A stretch of DNA of 64,000 nt. Source: an uncultured Ruminococcus sp. Its GTDB lineage: Bacteria; Bacillota; Clostridia; Oscillospirales; Ruminococcaceae. Below, piece by piece: positions 1 to 8,569 of this stretch. The notes beneath the pieces are model-generated. The model had not been told where the DNA came from and did no database searches. It was given only the letters and a program-made list of their open reading frames with translations. The translations under genes and the position numbers were made by a program. Location: NCBI GenBank assembly GCA_946413815.1, contig CAMKMD010000011.1, positions 1 through 64,000 on the forward strand. The letters are read 5' to 3'. Each line of letters starts with the position of its first letter. Within the stretch, counting starts at the first letter, position 1.

Positions 1-1024
1 CCTGAGTCTTGGAAACGAATGCGCTCATAGCCTCACGGAGAGGTGTGTACCACTGGCCGTTGTATACGATATCAGCGAACTTGATGCTGAGGTACTGCTT
101 GATGCGTGCAGTCTCCTTGTCGAGAGTGATTGTCTCGAGAACCTCGTGAGCGTGGTAGAGGATAGCGCCGCCGGGAGTCTCGTATACGCCTCTGGACTTC
201 ATACCAACGAGACGGTTCTCAACCAGGTCTGCAAGACCGATGCCGTTCTCGCCGCCCAGCTTGTTGAGTGCGGATACCATCTCAACGCCATTGAGCTCCT
301 TGCCGTCCAGCTTTGTGGGAACGCCCTTCTCGAAGTGGATAGTGATGTATGTGGGCTTGTCAGGAGCATCGATAGGAGATACACCCATCTCAAGGAAGCC
401 CTTCTTCTCGTACTGAGGCTCGTTTGCAGGATCCTCAAGATCGAGGCCCTCATGTGAAAGGTGCCAGATGTTCTTGTCCTTGGAGTAGTTTGTCTCACGG
501 CTGATCTTCAGCGGGATGTTGTGAGCCTCTGCGTAGTCGATCTCCTCGTCACGGCTCTTGATGTCCCATTCTCTCCAGGGAGCGATGATAGCCATCTCAG
601 GAGCGAAAGCCTTGATAGCAAGCTCGAATCTTACCTGATCGTTGCCCTTGCCGGTGCAGCCGTGGCAGATAGCGTCAGCGCCCTCAGCGATTGCGATCTC
701 AGCGATGCGCTTTGCAATGATGGGACGAGCGAAGGAAGTACCGAGCATATATCTGTTCTCGTAGATAGCTCCTGCCTGAACAGTAGGATAAACGTAATCC
801 TGGATGAATTCCTCCTTGAGGTCAGCGATGATGAGCTTGGAAGCGCCTGTCTTGATAGCCTTCTCCTCAAGTCCGTCAAGCTCTGTGCCCTGTCCTACGT
901 CGCCGGATACAGCGATGATCTCGGGGTTGTTGTAGTTCTCCTTGAGCCACGGGATGATGATGGAAGTGTCAAGACCGCCTGAGTAAGCAAGAACGACCTT
1001 TTTGATATCCTTTTTGTTAGCCAT
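1..1024 (-). CDS. argG: Argininosuccinate synthase (C-terminal part cut off by window edge)
   Basis: Joins citrulline and aspartate with ATP to give argininosuccinate, the penultimate step of arginine synthesis in the cytoplasm. The reading frame begins [21 protein letters not shown] and carries the N-type ATP-pyrophosphatase loop SGGLDTS near residues 15-21, followed by family stretches such as [22 protein letters not shown] and the [12 protein letters not shown] region. About 341 of the usual ~400 residues are visible; the frame is still open at base 1. The ATG at 1022-1024 is preceded by a strong AGGAGG site. No argH is visible because the downstream side lies outside the window. Identity is very secure. 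Confidence 0.96.
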   Translation of the reverse strand, partial: MANKKDIKKVVLAYSGGLDTSIIIPWLKENYNNPEIIAVSGDVGQGTELDGLEEKAIKTGASKLIIADLKEEFIQDYVYPTVQAGAIYENRYMLGTSFARPIIAKRIAEIAIAEGADAICHGCTGKGNDQVRFELAIKAFAPEMAIIAPWREWDIKSRDEEIDYAEAHNIPLKISRETNYSKDKNIWHLSHEGLDLEDPANEPQYEKKGFLEMGVSPIDAPDKPTYITIHFEKGVPTKLDGKELNGVEMVSALNKLGGENGIGLADLVENRLVGMKSRGVYETPGGAILYHAHEVLETITLDKETARIKQYLSIKFADIVYNGQWYTPLREAMSAFVSKTQ

Positions 1025-1082
1025 GATAAATACCTCCTGAAATATATCACCGCTCAAGCGGTGCGGTTATCGTAATAATTAT

Positions 1083-1110
1083 ATTATACTCAGTGTGAAG
1101 ATATTGTCAA
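1083..1110 (-). promoter_or_regulatory. argG promoter
   Basis: On the minus strand TTGACA (1105-1110) and TATAAT (1083-1088) lie 16 bases apart, about 60 bases upstream of the argG start. The leader between promoter and ribosome binding site contains a short perfect hairpin (ACCGCT/AGCGGT, 1049-1062). Confidence 0.75.
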
Positions 1111-1116
1111 GGGATT

Positions 1117-1168
1117 TCGGATAAATATTCATTTTTCTTTAAAATATCCGCATTTTTATGAATATTAT
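1117..1168. promoter_or_regulatory. Possible ARG boxes (ArgR operator) upstream of argG
   Basis: Two A/T-rich ATTCAT-type half-site clusters lie just upstream of the -35: around 1121-1136 (ATAAATATTCATTTTT) and 1150-1167. Read on the minus strand, the second gives TTCATAAAAATGC, resembling the Bacillus ARG box core. Arginine repression of argG by ArgR/AhrC is known in Firmicutes; the site assignment here is inference from motif resemblance. Confidence 0.4.
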
Positions 1169-1221
1169 CCGTTTTTATCTTTCCTCCGTCCGTCTCCCGA
1201 ATGAAAATCATGTGAAATCCG

Positions 1222-1250
1222 TTGCAATAAATCATGCCTCATGATATAAT
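1222..1250 (+). promoter_or_regulatory. Promoter of the LRR surface-protein operon
   Basis: TTGCAA (1222-1227), a 17-base spacer and TATAAT (1245-1250) with an extended TGA before it. The transcript would have a leader of about 80 bases before the ATG at 1338. The rest of the 1025-1337 gap holds only the divergent argG control region. Confidence 0.65.
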
Positions 1251-1337
1251 AGTATAAATCGAGTGCCGCACAGAGAACAGCGGCACCGGATAGTGCAGCC
1301 TTGCCTGCATAGTCATACACAAAGAGAGGGAATAATT

Positions 1338-3422
1338 ATGGATCGCAGCAGAATAGCCGCTTTCATTGCAGCAGCGGCACTGATATGCCAGTCCGGCGCT
1401 GCGGCTTTCGCAGCAGAGGAGCCCGCAGCTCCCGATGCACAGCCGCTCCTTACAGATACAGCAGAGCCGGCCGGGGATACCGAAGCCCCGGCTGAGGATG
1501 CCGCCGCAGAGGAGACCTCCGCGGAGACAGAAGAGACAGTAGATACCTCCGGCTGGATCACCTCCGGCGAATGGTCCTACTCAGCAGCAGAATCAGGCAT
1601 CAGGATAGAAGCCTGCTCCTCAGAGGAGGAGGAGATAACCGTCCCCGATACCATCGACGGTCTCACCGTTACCGAGATCGGAAAGAACGCATTCTCCGGC
1701 GTAAAGGCCGTGTCGGTTACTCTTCCGGCAACAGTTGAATATGTATCCGCTGACGGCGCATTCTCCGGGGCAGAGGAGCTTCAGGAGATAGTCGTTGACT
1801 CCGCCAGCGAGTATTATACAGCACCCGACGGTGTCCTCTTCACCAAGGACAAGACCCGCCTTGTATGCTATCCCCGTGCAAAGGTGGGCACCTCCTACGA
1901 CATACCCGAGGGCGTAAAGGAACTCGGAACATCAGCCTTTGAAGGCAGCTCTCTCTCCGGCGTCACCTTCCCTTCGACCCTCGAGAGGATAGCCTCAAAG
2001 TGCTTCAACGAGTGTCTGCGTCTCGGCTCAGCAGACCTCAGCGCCACCGCAGTCACCGAGATAGGACAGCAGGCCTTCCGCAGCACTACAGACCTCAAGG
2101 AGGTTCGCCTCCCCGGTACTCTCACAACAGTCGGCAAGGAGGCCTTCCTCGGTGCAGGACTGCCTGATGCAGACATTCCGGACAGCGTTACCGATATCGG
2201 TGAAAAGGCCTTCGGCTACTTCATCTCCGGCGATGCAGATACAGGCTTCTTCCTCTCCGGCTCCATAGGCTCCGCCGCCGAGCAGTACGTCTACAACAAC
2301 CTCGACGAGGGCGAAAAGGACGAGCAGGGCAACTACATCACCGAGCCCGCCCCCCTCTTCATCTTCCTCACCCACGAGCAGGCAGCCCAGGAGAGAGAAT
2401 ACCTCTCAATGGAGACCATAACCTCCGGCGACTTTGTGTATACCATCAAGGACGACGGCACCGCCGGCCTTGTGATATGCAGGTCCACCGAGGAGAGCAT
2501 CGAGATACCGCAGCAGATAGACGGAGTTACCGTGACCTCCATCATCCAGCGCTGCTTCATGTACAGCTACGCCACAGACATCGTCCTTCCCGACACAGTT
2601 ACGGAGATAGGCACGGACGCATTCTACAACTGCATCTACCTCCAGCGTCTCACCATCCCCGGAGCCTGCAAGGTGATAGAGGGCGAATACCCCTTCAGCA
2701 CCTGCACCAGCCTTACCCAGATAAATGTTACTGAAGGCGACGGCGAATACTCTTCAGAGGACGGCGTGCTCTACAACAAGGACAAGACCGTTCTTCTCAA
2801 ATGTCCCAACGCCAGGGAGGGCGTATTCACAGCTCCCTCCACCCTGCGTGAGATAAGCGAGGCAGCCTTCGCAGACTGCGGACTCCTCGGGGAGGCAGAC
2901 CTCACAGGCGTTACCACCATCAACAACGCCGCCTTCTACAACTGCGAGTCCCTCTCGAAGGTCACATTCTCCCCCGGGCTTGAATACGTGGGAGTAGATG
3001 CCTTCTTCAACTGCAAGTCTCTCGGCTCTGTCCGTCTCTATGACAAGGTCGGCCCCATAGGCAACTATGCCTTCGGCTACATCGAGATCGAGGACGAAGA
3101 CTCCGGACAGGCCGAAACAAAGCTCAATGACAGATTCAAAATGTATGTCAACAAGGGCTCTGAGGGCTGGAAGTACGCCAACGACCGCGGTATCGAGGTC
3201 GTAACAGGCACAGTCCTCATGAACGGCAAGAACGTGAGCGTAGGCTTCCTCATCGGCTGTGCAGCTGCGGCTCTTGCTGCCGTACTCGCAGTCATCGGCA
3301 TCATCATCGGCAAGAAGACAAAGCAGAGGAAGGAAGAAAAGCGCATCATGGCAATAAAGGCAAATGCCGCAGAGCGCATCAAGGCTAAGCGTGCAAAAGA
3401 AAAGAACGGAGGAGACAAATGA
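1338..3422 (+). CDS. BspA-like leucine-rich-repeat surface protein with C-terminal membrane anchor
   Basis: Predicted 694-residue exported protein. The start at 1338 follows an AGAGAGGGA site and gives a clean signal peptide (MDRSRIAAFIAAAALICQSG, cleavage near AFA-AEE). Next come an acidic Ala/Glu/Thr-rich linker (about 30-75) and two blocks of LRR_5/BspA repeats with the recurring theme IPDSVTxIGxxAFxxC (about 110-330 and 380-610). The C terminus has one membrane helix (VGFLIGCAAAALAAVLAVIG) and a Lys/Arg-rich cytoplasmic tail. BspA-type repeats occur in adhesins and host- or substrate-binding proteins of gut bacteria; the ligand here cannot be read from sequence. Its stop overlaps the next start (ATGA), so the two are translationally coupled. 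Confidence 0.88.
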   Translation: MDRSRIAAFIAAAALICQSGAAAFAAEEPAAPDAQPLLTDTAEPAGDTEAPAEDAAAEETSAETEETVDTSGWITSGEWSYSAAESGIRIEACSSEEEEITVPDTIDGLTVTEIGKNAFSGVKAVSVTLPATVEYVSADGAFSGAEELQEIVVDSASEYYTAPDGVLFTKDKTRLVCYPRAKVGTSYDIPEGVKELGTSAFEGSSLSGVTFPSTLERIASKCFNECLRLGSADLSATAVTEIGQQAFRSTTDLKEVRLPGTLTTVGKEAFLGAGLPDADIPDSVTDIGEKAFGYFISGDADTGFFLSGSIGSAAEQYVYNNLDEGEKDEQGNYITEPAPLFIFLTHEQAAQEREYLSMETITSGDFVYTIKDDGTAGLVICRSTEESIEIPQQIDGVTVTSIIQRCFMYSYATDIVLPDTVTEIGTDAFYNCIYLQRLTIPGACKVIEGEYPFSTCTSLTQINVTEGDGEYSSEDGVLYNKDKTVLLKCPNAREGVFTAPSTLREISEAAFADCGLLGEADLTGVTTINNAAFYNCESLSKVTFSPGLEYVGVDAFFNCKSLGSVRLYDKVGPIGNYAFGYIEIEDEDSGQAETKLNDRFKMYVNKGSEGWKYANDRGIEVVTGTVLMNGKNVSVGFLIGCAAAALAAVLAVIGIIIGKKTKQRKEEKRIMAIKANAAERIKAKRAKEKNGGDK

Positions 3423-4774
3423 AGCTGTTAAGAAAAGCTGCAGCCCTCCTTGCATCGGCTGCTATGGTCCTCTCCGCATTCTCAGCCACCCTTTCCGCCT
3501 CCGCCCTCACTCCCGAGCAGGCGGCAGAGCTGGGTGAATCCCTGAACGACGGAACCTTCACCTATGAGCTCGTGGGCGGCTCCTACACCATCGTAAAATG
3601 CGATGCCACCGCATCGGTATCAAAGATACCGGAGCTCAGAAACGGCTACGCCATAACCGCCATAGCCGAGGGCGCCTTCATCGGCTGCAACAATATAGCC
3701 TCCATCACCATCCCCGAGACAGTCACATCCATCGGCGCACAGGCCTTTGCAGGCTGCACCTCCCTTTCAAAGGTGCATCTCCCCTCCCGTCTTACGGAGA
3801 TACCGGAGGCCTGCTTCATGACCTGCATCGCCCTTGAGGACGTTGAGCTCTCCGACAATATCACCATGATAGGAGAGAACGCCTTCTACGGCTGCACTGC
3901 GCTCAAGGAATTCAAAATACCCGACAAGCTGGAGCTCATCGGCGACCTTGCCTTCGGAGACTGCGCCTCCATAAGCTCCTTCGATACCGAGGGCAGCGAG
4001 CACTACCTCTTCCGTGACGGCATACTCTACAGCAGAGACCTTGCCACTGTCTACCGCGCCTCCACGGAGCTGTCCGGAGACCTGTACATAAGCGACAAGG
4101 TCACGAAGATAGCAAACGGCGCCTTCTCCATGTGCGCAAAGCTCGATAACGTCTTCCTTCCCGGCTCGGTACACCAGCTCACGGATGATGTTTTCGGCTA
4201 CTGCACGAATCTGAAGAGCGTACACTTCTCCGAGGGTCTGACCGAGATAGGCTACCTCGCCTTCCAGTTCTGCCTGAACCTTGATTCCGTGGATTTTCCC
4301 ACGACTCTCCGCACCATTGATGACGGAGCCTTCTACAACTGCACAAAGCTCGGGAAGATAATCCTCCCGGACCAGATAGACAAGATAGGCGTCGGCGCCT
4401 TCCTCAACTGCACTTCGCTGAACAACGTGCTCATCCCCCAGGGGGTTTCCGTGATAGGAGAGCACGCCTTCGGCTTCACAGACACCACAGACGGCAAGTT
4501 TGAAAAGGCGGACGGCTTCGAGCTCAGCGGCTTCAACGGTTCTGAGGGAGCAGCCTACGCAAGGCGCAGCGGCATCAGCTTCAGGAACGTTAACGGCAGC
4601 CTGAATAAGGTGCTCTTCATCACCCTTTCACTTGCTCTTGTAGCAGCTGCCGGAGTATTTGCGGCCGTCCTCATGTCCAGAGGCAGGAAGTCTGCAAGCA
4701 GCGATGTAAGGGCGGCTGACAGGCTCGCCGCCGAGGAGGAAGAGGAGCAGAATTATCAGAAGATAATCGACTGA
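3419..4774 (+). CDS. Second BspA-like leucine-rich-repeat membrane-anchored surface protein
   Basis: 451 residues. A signal peptide (MKLLRKAAALLASAAMVLSA, then FSATLSASA) is followed by about a dozen LRR_5 units (ITIPETVTSIGAQAFAGC style) across residues 60-370. A single membrane helix (VLFITLSLALVAAAGVFAAV) lies near residue 395, and the short tail is charged. The architecture matches the upstream protein but without the long acidic linker, so the pair probably arose by duplication and may work together on the cell surface. The start overlaps the upstream stop by 4 bases. No sortase motif is visible; anchoring is by the terminal helix. Confidence 0.87.
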   Translation: MKLLRKAAALLASAAMVLSAFSATLSASALTPEQAAELGESLNDGTFTYELVGGSYTIVKCDATASVSKIPELRNGYAITAIAEGAFIGCNNIASITIPETVTSIGAQAFAGCTSLSKVHLPSRLTEIPEACFMTCIALEDVELSDNITMIGENAFYGCTALKEFKIPDKLELIGDLAFGDCASISSFDTEGSEHYLFRDGILYSRDLATVYRASTELSGDLYISDKVTKIANGAFSMCAKLDNVFLPGSVHQLTDDVFGYCTNLKSVHFSEGLTEIGYLAFQFCLNLDSVDFPTTLRTIDDGAFYNCTKLGKIILPDQIDKIGVGAFLNCTSLNNVLIPQGVSVIGEHAFGFTDTTDGKFEKADGFELSGFNGSEGAAYARRSGISFRNVNGSLNKVLFITLSLALVAAAGVFAAVLMSRGRKSASSDVRAADRLAAEEEEEQNYQKIID

Positions 4775-4798
4775 GCCTGAACGTATTATAATAATGTA

Positions 4799-4840
4799 AG
4801 CCCGCAGGAGCACAAGGCGTCTCCTGCGGGCTTTCTGTTC
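4799..4840 (+). terminator. Terminator of the LRR operon
   Basis: Perfect 12-bp stem AGCCCGCAGGAG/CTCCTGCGGGCT with a 10-base loop, followed by a T-rich run (TTCTGTTC). It lies 25 bases after the stop at 4774. Confidence 0.8.
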
Positions 4841-4846
4841 CCGGAT

Positions 4847-4878
4847 ATAAAAACAGACCCGCCTTCTGAGCAGGTCTG
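4847..4878 (-). terminator. Terminator of the PP2C/TatD/LCP operon
   Basis: Read on the minus strand: a 9-bp stem CAGACCTGC/GCGGGTCTG (one G-T pair), loop TCAGAAG, then TTTTTAT. It begins directly after the phosphatase stop codon and faces the LRR-operon terminator across a convergent junction. Confidence 0.75.
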
Positions 4879-5631
4879 TCATTCATCTGTATAAAGCATT
4901 GTGACCACTGTCACGTTGTCTCTTCCGCCCCGCCTCAGTGCCTCGTTTGCCAGCAGCTTCGTGCGCTGCATAAGGCTCTTGGGCATTTCAAGTATATCCT
5001 GCATATCAAGGGCTGACACATAGTCGCTCAGTCCGTCCGTGCAGAGCAGGAAGATATCTCCCGGCAGAACGCTTCCGTGTATCCAGTCCACATCTATCTG
5101 CGGGTCGGCGGAAAGGCTTCCGAACACCGGCATGATGATGTTGCGGTGGATATGGTTCCTCCGTTCCTCGGCGGTGATGGTGCCTTCCTTGTATAACAGC
5201 TGTACGAAGGTCTGATCCCTCGTTATCTGCTTGATATGGTGCTCCCGGTAGCGGTAGAGCCTCGAATCGCCGCAGTTGAATGCAAGCATCTGTCCGTGGC
5301 GGTCTACTGCCAGTCCGCAGAGAGTCGCCTGCATATTCCGGTACTGCGGGTAGGTCTCGCTGTATGCGGCCAGCTCACGGTGTATACGGTACAGCGAGAG
5401 CTTCATATCCTGCTTACGGTAGCTGTCGATAGCAGTAAGCTTTTCAAGGCACATACGTGATGCGATCTCTCCGGAGCATTCGCCGGAAACGCCGTCTGAT
5501 ACGGCGGCAACGAAGGGCGCATACAGCTCCTTCTCGAAGATACCATCCTCACAGACGGTCTTTCCTATGAGCATTGCGTCCTCATTATGGGGCATTATCC
5601 CCTTATCGGTGATACCGCAGCAATAGAACAT
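4879..5631 (-). CDS. PP2C-family Ser/Thr protein phosphatase
   Basis: 250 residues, the normal size for a bacterial Stp/PrpC-type phosphatase. The metal-binding motifs are all present: HNEDAM near residue 16, VSDGVSG near 45, CTDGLSDYV near 197 and GRDNVTVV near 237. Such enzymes dephosphorylate targets of Hanks-type kinases and depend on Mn/Mg. No partner kinase is in the window. It is the last gene of a three-gene overlapping operon; its ATG overlaps the TatD stop as TGATG, indicating coupling. Confidence 0.9.
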   Translation of the reverse strand: MFYCCGITDKGIMPHNEDAMLIGKTVCEDGIFEKELYAPFVAAVSDGVSGECSGEIASRMCLEKLTAIDSYRKQDMKLSLYRIHRELAAYSETYPQYRNMQATLCGLAVDRHGQMLAFNCGDSRLYRYREHHIKQITRDQTFVQLLYKEGTITAEERRNHIHRNIIMPVFGSLSADPQIDVDWIHGSVLPGDIFLLCTDGLSDYVSALDMQDILEMPKSLMQRTKLLANEALRRGGRDNVTVVTMLYTDE

Positions 5632-6437
5632 CAGAGTTTCTCCCCCCGGTCTTTCGTATTGCCGGCCTTCTCATCGATACCGTAGAAGCGCATACCGTTC
5701 AGGCAGGTCATATCGAGCAGCGCCTGGGTATCCATGCCCCTGAGCTCCGCTGCCCTTGCGGCGGTATATGCTATCAAGGAGCTGTCGCAGCGTCTTCCGC
5801 GGTACGGCTCCGGCGCCATGTACGGGCAGTCCGTCTCCAGCAGGAGCCTGTCGTCCGGCACCTCTGCAAGCGCCTTCAGTGCCTTCTTAGCGTTTTTGAA
5901 GGTGATGACTCCCGTGAAGCCGATGTACATACCGAGCTTTATGACCTCCTTCGCTATCTCTGCTGAGTAGCTGAAGCAGTGCATGACTCCCTCCGGGCGG
6001 TATTCCCTGAGTATCCTCATGGTATCCTCGGCCGCATCACGGCTGTGTATGATGACCGGCAGACCGAGTTCCTTCGCAAGCTCCAGCTGTTCACAGAAGA
6101 GCTTTATCTGTCTGTCGCGGTCATATCCTTCATAGTGGTAATCGAGTCCGATCTCGCCTATTGCGCGGACATCGGGGGAGCTGAGAGCGAGCTTCCTGAG
6201 CTCCTCCACGCAGCCCTCCTCCGCCTCTGAAGCGTATTCGGGATGGAATCCGGCGGTAGTGTATATCCAGTCATATTTACCGGCAAGTGCGATATTGTTC
6301 TCGGTATCCTTCACAGAGCAGGAGACGAGCACGGCAAAGCGGATGCCCTTTCCGGGGAGCCCGGCAAGCACCTCCGCCCTGTCCTCGTCAAAGGCTCTGT
6401 CGCCGTAATGACTGTGGGTATCGAATATATTTCTCAA
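5631..6437 (-). CDS. TatD-family metal-dependent hydrolase (DNase/deacylase type)
   Basis: 268 residues with the full TatD metal site: DTHSHY at the N terminus, GEIGLDYHYE, IIHSRDA, VMHCFS and LLETDCPYMAP. The family includes 3'-5' exonucleases and D-aminoacyl-tRNA deacylase-like enzymes, so the substrate is not certain. The start codon is TTG (6435-6437), preceded by AGAGG and overlapping the stop of the upstream gene by 4 bases (TTGA). A radical SAM protein of the kind usually found beside TatD genes is encoded about 3.3 kb away at 9725. Confidence 0.92.
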   Translation of the reverse strand: MRNIFDTHSHYGDRAFDEDRAEVLAGLPGKGIRFAVLVSCSVKDTENNIALAGKYDWIYTTAGFHPEYASEAEEGCVEELRKLALSSPDVRAIGEIGLDYHYEGYDRDRQIKLFCEQLELAKELGLPVIIHSRDAAEDTMRILREYRPEGVMHCFSYSAEIAKEVIKLGMYIGFTGVITFKNAKKALKALAEVPDDRLLLETDCPYMAPEPYRGRRCDSSLIAYTAARAAELRGMDTQALLDMTCLNGMRFYGIDEKAGNTKDRGEKL

Positions 6438-7333
6438 TTTGCTGCCTCTGTAGGAGCCTCAGCGAAGTAATCCTTCTTTACGTTCTCGATGAACAGGGAG
6501 CTCGGGATGAAGTCCTCGTATGACTGCTCGCCGTCCATGATGAGGAAGGATGAGATAGCGCTTCCTCTTGTGAACATATTCTTGATGGCGTCCTTCCTGT
6601 TCCTGTAATCAACAGAGGTGATGTTGGAATCTGTGGTCATGTTGATTATGGAAGTGAAGTTGTTGTCAAGGTTGGATGCGAAGCGCTCGCCGTCGGTCTG
6701 GTTAATCATATCGGAAAGAAGTGAGCTTGCAACATACGCTCTCTGCACCTCTCCGTCCGGGAACAGGGAGTAGGTAACGAACCTCTCTATCTGCTCGGAG
6801 TTGAGGTACTGGTCGCTGCCGTCTCCGTTGAAGCCTGCGATGTCAGCCTTTACGGGGTAGGATACACCGCCGAGCACATCGCATATCTTGATAAGAGCCG
6901 GTGAGCTGACCTTCATGTATCTGTCAACTGTGACACCGAACAGCGCCTCAGTGAACTTTGCCGCTGCTGCCGCGCCTGCTCTTTCGTACTGGCTCTTGAT
7001 GTTCTGCTGCTGACCGTCAACTACTGCAACTGTATTTGTCGGGATACCTATAAAGAGGATGCTCTTGTCGATCGGTCTTGAACGCATGAGCACGAAGGTG
7101 GAGGAGCATTTCTTGTCCGGCTCGTCAAGGACGAAGAGAATGGTATGGTTGTCCTCAGCCGTGGTAGTACCTACAGCTCTCGGTGTGGGAGGCTTGAGCT
7201 CTCCGCCCCTGCCGAGGCCGAAATACTTGAACAGACCGAATGCTATGCCGCCTATGATAAGAAGTCCGACGAATACTGTGATCAGAAAGGGAACGGCTAT
7301 ACTGCCGGCTTTCCTCTTCTTTTTCCTTGCCAT
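6434..7333 (-). CDS. LCP (LytR-CpsA-Psr)-like membrane protein with altered catalytic motif
   Basis: 299 residues. The N terminus is basic (MARKKKRKAGS) and followed by one membrane helix (VPFLITVFVGLLIIGGIAFG). The extracytoplasmic part follows the LCP pattern: a strand ending in SRPIDKSILFIGIP, a KITxxY-like segment (NIKSQYERAGAAAA), and CDVLGGVSYPV. LCP enzymes attach teichoic acid or polysaccharide to peptidoglycan. Canonical members have IPRDT at the catalytic site; here it reads IPTNT, so the key Arg and Asp are missing and transferase activity is doubtful. The start was set at 7333 because AAAGGAG lies 9 bases upstream; the frame extends further but has no site there. First gene of the operon. 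Confidence 0.65.
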   Translation of the reverse strand: MARKKKRKAGSIAVPFLITVFVGLLIIGGIAFGLFKYFGLGRGGELKPPTPRAVGTTTAEDNHTILFVLDEPDKKCSSTFVLMRSRPIDKSILFIGIPTNTVAVVDGQQQNIKSQYERAGAAAAAKFTEALFGVTVDRYMKVSSPALIKICDVLGGVSYPVKADIAGFNGDGSDQYLNSEQIERFVTYSLFPDGEVQRAYVASSLLSDMINQTDGERFASNLDNNFTSIINMTTDSNITSVDYRNRKDAIKNMFTRGSAISSFLIMDGEQSYEDFIPSSLFIENVKKDYFAEAPTEAAN

Positions 7334-7681
7334 TGCTAAAATTCTCCTTTCGGCTTTCTGCCTTTTCCCGGATAAACAGCTTGTATATTTCCGGGATGAT
7401 ATTAACTGATAATATACGCCGGAGGGTGAATAACCCATTCTCTCCCCCGGCAGGTGTTGAAAAGTATCACGCGAAAAACCGTTATTAACAAAGTTTTCAA
7501 CATTATCAACACCCTCTGAATGTGAATTCCATGTTTAAACACGGTATTCAACAATCTGTTGAAAAGAAAAAGCGTTCTCATCGTCATCTTTCTGACAATG
7601 AAAAAGATCCGTTCAGGTATTGCAAAATCCTGCGGTTGTGATATAATATAAGTATTCCGGAAAAATCCGGAGTTATCACGG
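7334..7681. other. Intergenic region between LCP-like and SLOG genes
   Basis: 348 bases without a convincing gene. It contains several TTGAAAA/TTTTCAA stretches and a TTATCAACA sequence (7501-7509, one base off the DnaA-box consensus). A plus-strand TGATATAAT (7639-7647) has only a weak -35 and no downstream plus-strand gene. A short TCCGGA-AAAA-TCCGGA hairpin at about 7655-7671 may weakly end the SLOG transcript. Confidence 0.4.
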
Positions 7682-8371
7682 TCAGAACGGATATTCAAAC
7701 ATATTTTCCGGATATACCGCATCCATATCCATGGCAGCGGGATCGCCGCCGGCTCTTTCAAGAGCCCTGTGGACATCCTCGCAGCTGAAGCTGACGATGC
7801 GTTTTCCGCAGCGCCGTGCATAGTTCACGGTCTGGCCGGTGCCGGAATGAAGTGTCTCCGGATTGAGGAAGGCTATAACGGCGGATGAATGATCCACCAT
7901 GAAGTAGTTCCTGTCGCGGTAGAGCGAGGGCGAGGAATGCTTCCCCGGTGTGCGCGAGAAAAACGCTGCCGGATCCCCGTTCACGATCAGGAGATGATCC
8001 GCATTCCGCTCGATTATACCGAGCAGACGTCTGCTCCGCTCCGGAAAGAAGTCAGCGTGCTTCAGATAGGGCACGACTCCCACAAGCTTTACCGGCGCGC
8101 CGTCGATACGTCTCTTTATAACGTGCTCCGCCGCCCAGAGGTCAGTCCCCGAGGCAAGTCCGCTGAAGAAGTATTCGTATCCCGCCTCCGCTGCCATATC
8201 GATGCAGCGGCAGAGAAAACGCTTTACCCCGGCCGTTGCAGCTTCCGTGCTGCCCTCATAGGGGATTATACCGTTCTCACGGTGGCCTGTGATACATACC
8301 GAGCGGCTCATATCTGCCGCAAACAGTTCAGCGGGGAGCAGAGGCTCTCCGGAAATACGTGAATAGAGCAT
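7682..8371 (-). CDS. SLOG-family (YpsA/DUF1273-like) nucleotide-binding protein
   Basis: 229 residues. The Rossmann-type SLOG core is visible: VCITGHRENGI at the first strand, FFSGLASGTDLWAAEHV in the middle, then VGVVPYLKHADFFPERSRR. This matches YpsA-like proteins, whose ligand is thought to be a nucleotide or its derivative; the cellular role is poorly defined. The start was placed at 8371 because GGAGGT lies 5 bases upstream. It is a single-gene unit, divergent from alr, with its own promoter. Confidence 0.75.
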   Translation of the reverse strand: MLYSRISGEPLLPAELFAADMSRSVCITGHRENGIIPYEGSTEAATAGVKRFLCRCIDMAAEAGYEYFFSGLASGTDLWAAEHVIKRRIDGAPVKLVGVVPYLKHADFFPERSRRLLGIIERNADHLLIVNGDPAAFFSRTPGKHSSPSLYRDRNYFMVDHSSAVIAFLNPETLHSGTGQTVNYARRCGKRIVSFSCEDVHRALERAGGDPAAMDMDAVYPENMFEYPF

Positions 8372-8411
8372 GATCGACCTCCGGTCCGGACATAATATGC
8401 TGATTATTCTA

Positions 8412-8440
8412 ATTATAACACAGGCTCCGACATATTTCAA
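8412..8440 (-). promoter_or_regulatory. Promoter of the SLOG gene
   Basis: Minus strand TTGAAA (8435-8440), 17-base spacer, TATAAT (8412-8417), about 40 bases upstream of the start codon. Confidence 0.7.
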
Positions 8441-8569
8441 GGAGTTTTGCAAACTGTTACTATTTATTAATAAACCCCGCAATATATGGTGCTGATCAGA
8501 TAATACCGCAAATCCGGCGCATACGCCTTCCGGCGTTCTGCGTCTGCATAAAGAAAGGACATGATAACA

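Noticed and set aside
7501-7509. DnaA-box-like TTATCAACA
   Set aside because: Single copy, one mismatch, no neighbouring dnaA/dnaN or box cluster; not evidence for a chromosomal origin.
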